DNA of 5,721 nt from NCBI GenBank assembly GCA_031266495.1, contig JAISAX010000835.1, positions 1 through 5,721 on the forward strand. Reading direction: 5' to 3'. Under the pieces are notes generated by a model. That model had not been told where the DNA came from. It saw only the letters and a program-made list of their open reading frames with translations, and searched no databases. This document shows positions 5,509-5,721 of this stretch, in pieces. The DNA comes from Opitutaceae bacterium. GTDB taxonomy: Bacteria; Verrucomicrobiota; Verrucomicrobiae; Opitutales; Opitutaceae. The position numbers and the translations under genes are program-made. Within the stretch, counting starts at the first letter, position 1. Each line of letters begins with the position of its first letter.

Positions 5509-5617
5509 GTGGCACGGGCTTCCCAGCCCGTGGACGGCGAAGCCGCCGTTCAGAAGTGGCTGAAGAGGAGGCATGGAGGCGGCGTTTTACTGCCGATCCG
5601 TCCACGGGCTGGAAGCC
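5509..5617. repeat. Inverted doublet of the hairpin repeat (BIME-like)
   Basis: The first half (5509-5546) begins GTGGCACGGG. It has a perfect 8-base hairpin (CACGGGCT 5513-5520 with AGCCCGTG 5525-5532, loop TCCC), then GGA and a small CGGC...GCCG hairpin. The second half carries a copy in the opposite direction: 5598-5617 matches the reverse complement of 5517-5537 except for one missing base, and is preceded by CGGC...GCCG (5580-5595). The outermost part of the inverted copy is eroded (it reads AAGCCTATAA). About 40 unrelated bases separate the halves. Two head-to-head copies round a linker resemble the BIME arrangement of REP sequences. Confidence 0.65.
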
Positions 5618-5721
5618 TATAAGCGCTAAGTTAAGCGGAATTTCCACATTTAAATTGCTCAAAAAAGCGCAGAAATTGTCATTTTAATACCATATATTGC
5701 GAATATTTGCGCATTTCTTGT
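5618..5721. other. AT-rich gene-free window end
   Basis: From about 5625 the base composition turns abruptly AT-rich, unlike everything upstream. It contains promoter-like words, such as TTGTCA (5676-5681), TTTAAT (5683-5688) and TATATT (5693-5698), but none forms a pair with normal 16-18 base spacing. The region may be the upstream region of a gene beyond the window. No start codon with credible coding follows inside it. With the repeats before it, it makes up the gene-free stretch from 5370 to the end. Confidence 0.35.

Noticed and set aside
5448..5687. Short open frames on both strands at the window end
   Set aside because: They run through the hairpin repeats and into the AT-rich stretch, with no coding character.
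1..5721. CRISPR array, tRNA or rRNA gene, defence or toxin-antitoxin system, phage genes
   Set aside because: No regularly spaced direct repeats, no tRNA-like cloverleaf and no related protein motifs were seen on either strand.

Overview
The window is high-GC bacterial chromosome with five clear genes and one lineage-specific gene, all on the + strand. They are the 3' end of a PfkB-family sugar kinase, thymidylate kinase (tmk), a DNA polymerase III delta'-type clamp-loader subunit (holB-like), translation initiation factor IF-3 (infC), a secreted N-acetylmuramoyl-L-alanine amidase, and a small lysine/alanine/proline-rich protein with a C-terminal beta-domain that I do not firmly recognise. 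Starts have little Shine-Dalgarno signal and two are GTG. Together with the lengthened IF-3 and the short GC-hairpin intergenic repeats, this suggests Verrucomicrobia, possibly Opitutaceae. That placement is an inference from style, not a database match.

Layout. Bases 1-511 hold the kinase 3' end. A 68-base pyrimidine-rich gap leads to tmk (580-1272). The 309-base gap to holB is not coding. It holds a pair of complementary 9-base arms (1293-1366) and a 153-base element with 29-base imperfect terminal inverted repeats (1380-1532), which looks like a MITE. The holB-like gene (1582-2568) is followed by a C10 run and a purine-rich block of about 160 bases whose strand composition is opposite to that of its surroundings. 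A more AT-rich leader with a hairpin then precedes infC (2824-3534). The amidase gene starts 5 bases after infC (3540-4694), so the two are probably cotranscribed. Next come a double-hairpin repeat, an AT-richer leader with an inverted repeat, the small K/A/P-rich gene (4908-5369) and a strong intrinsic terminator (5415-5441). The last 280 bases hold further copies of the hairpin repeat, two of them head to head, and then an abrupt AT-rich stretch that may lead to a gene outside the window.

Roles. tmk and the holB-like gene both serve DNA replication (dTTP supply and clamp loading) and are neighbours in many bacteria. infC serves translation initiation. The amidase remodels peptidoglycan outside the cytoplasm. 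This is mostly housekeeping sequence with no sign of a defence or conflict system. The points worth following up are the intergenic repeats, the poly-C tracts (one of 17 C inside the amidase gene), the clamp-loader subunit without zinc-module cysteines, and the small unrecognised gene.
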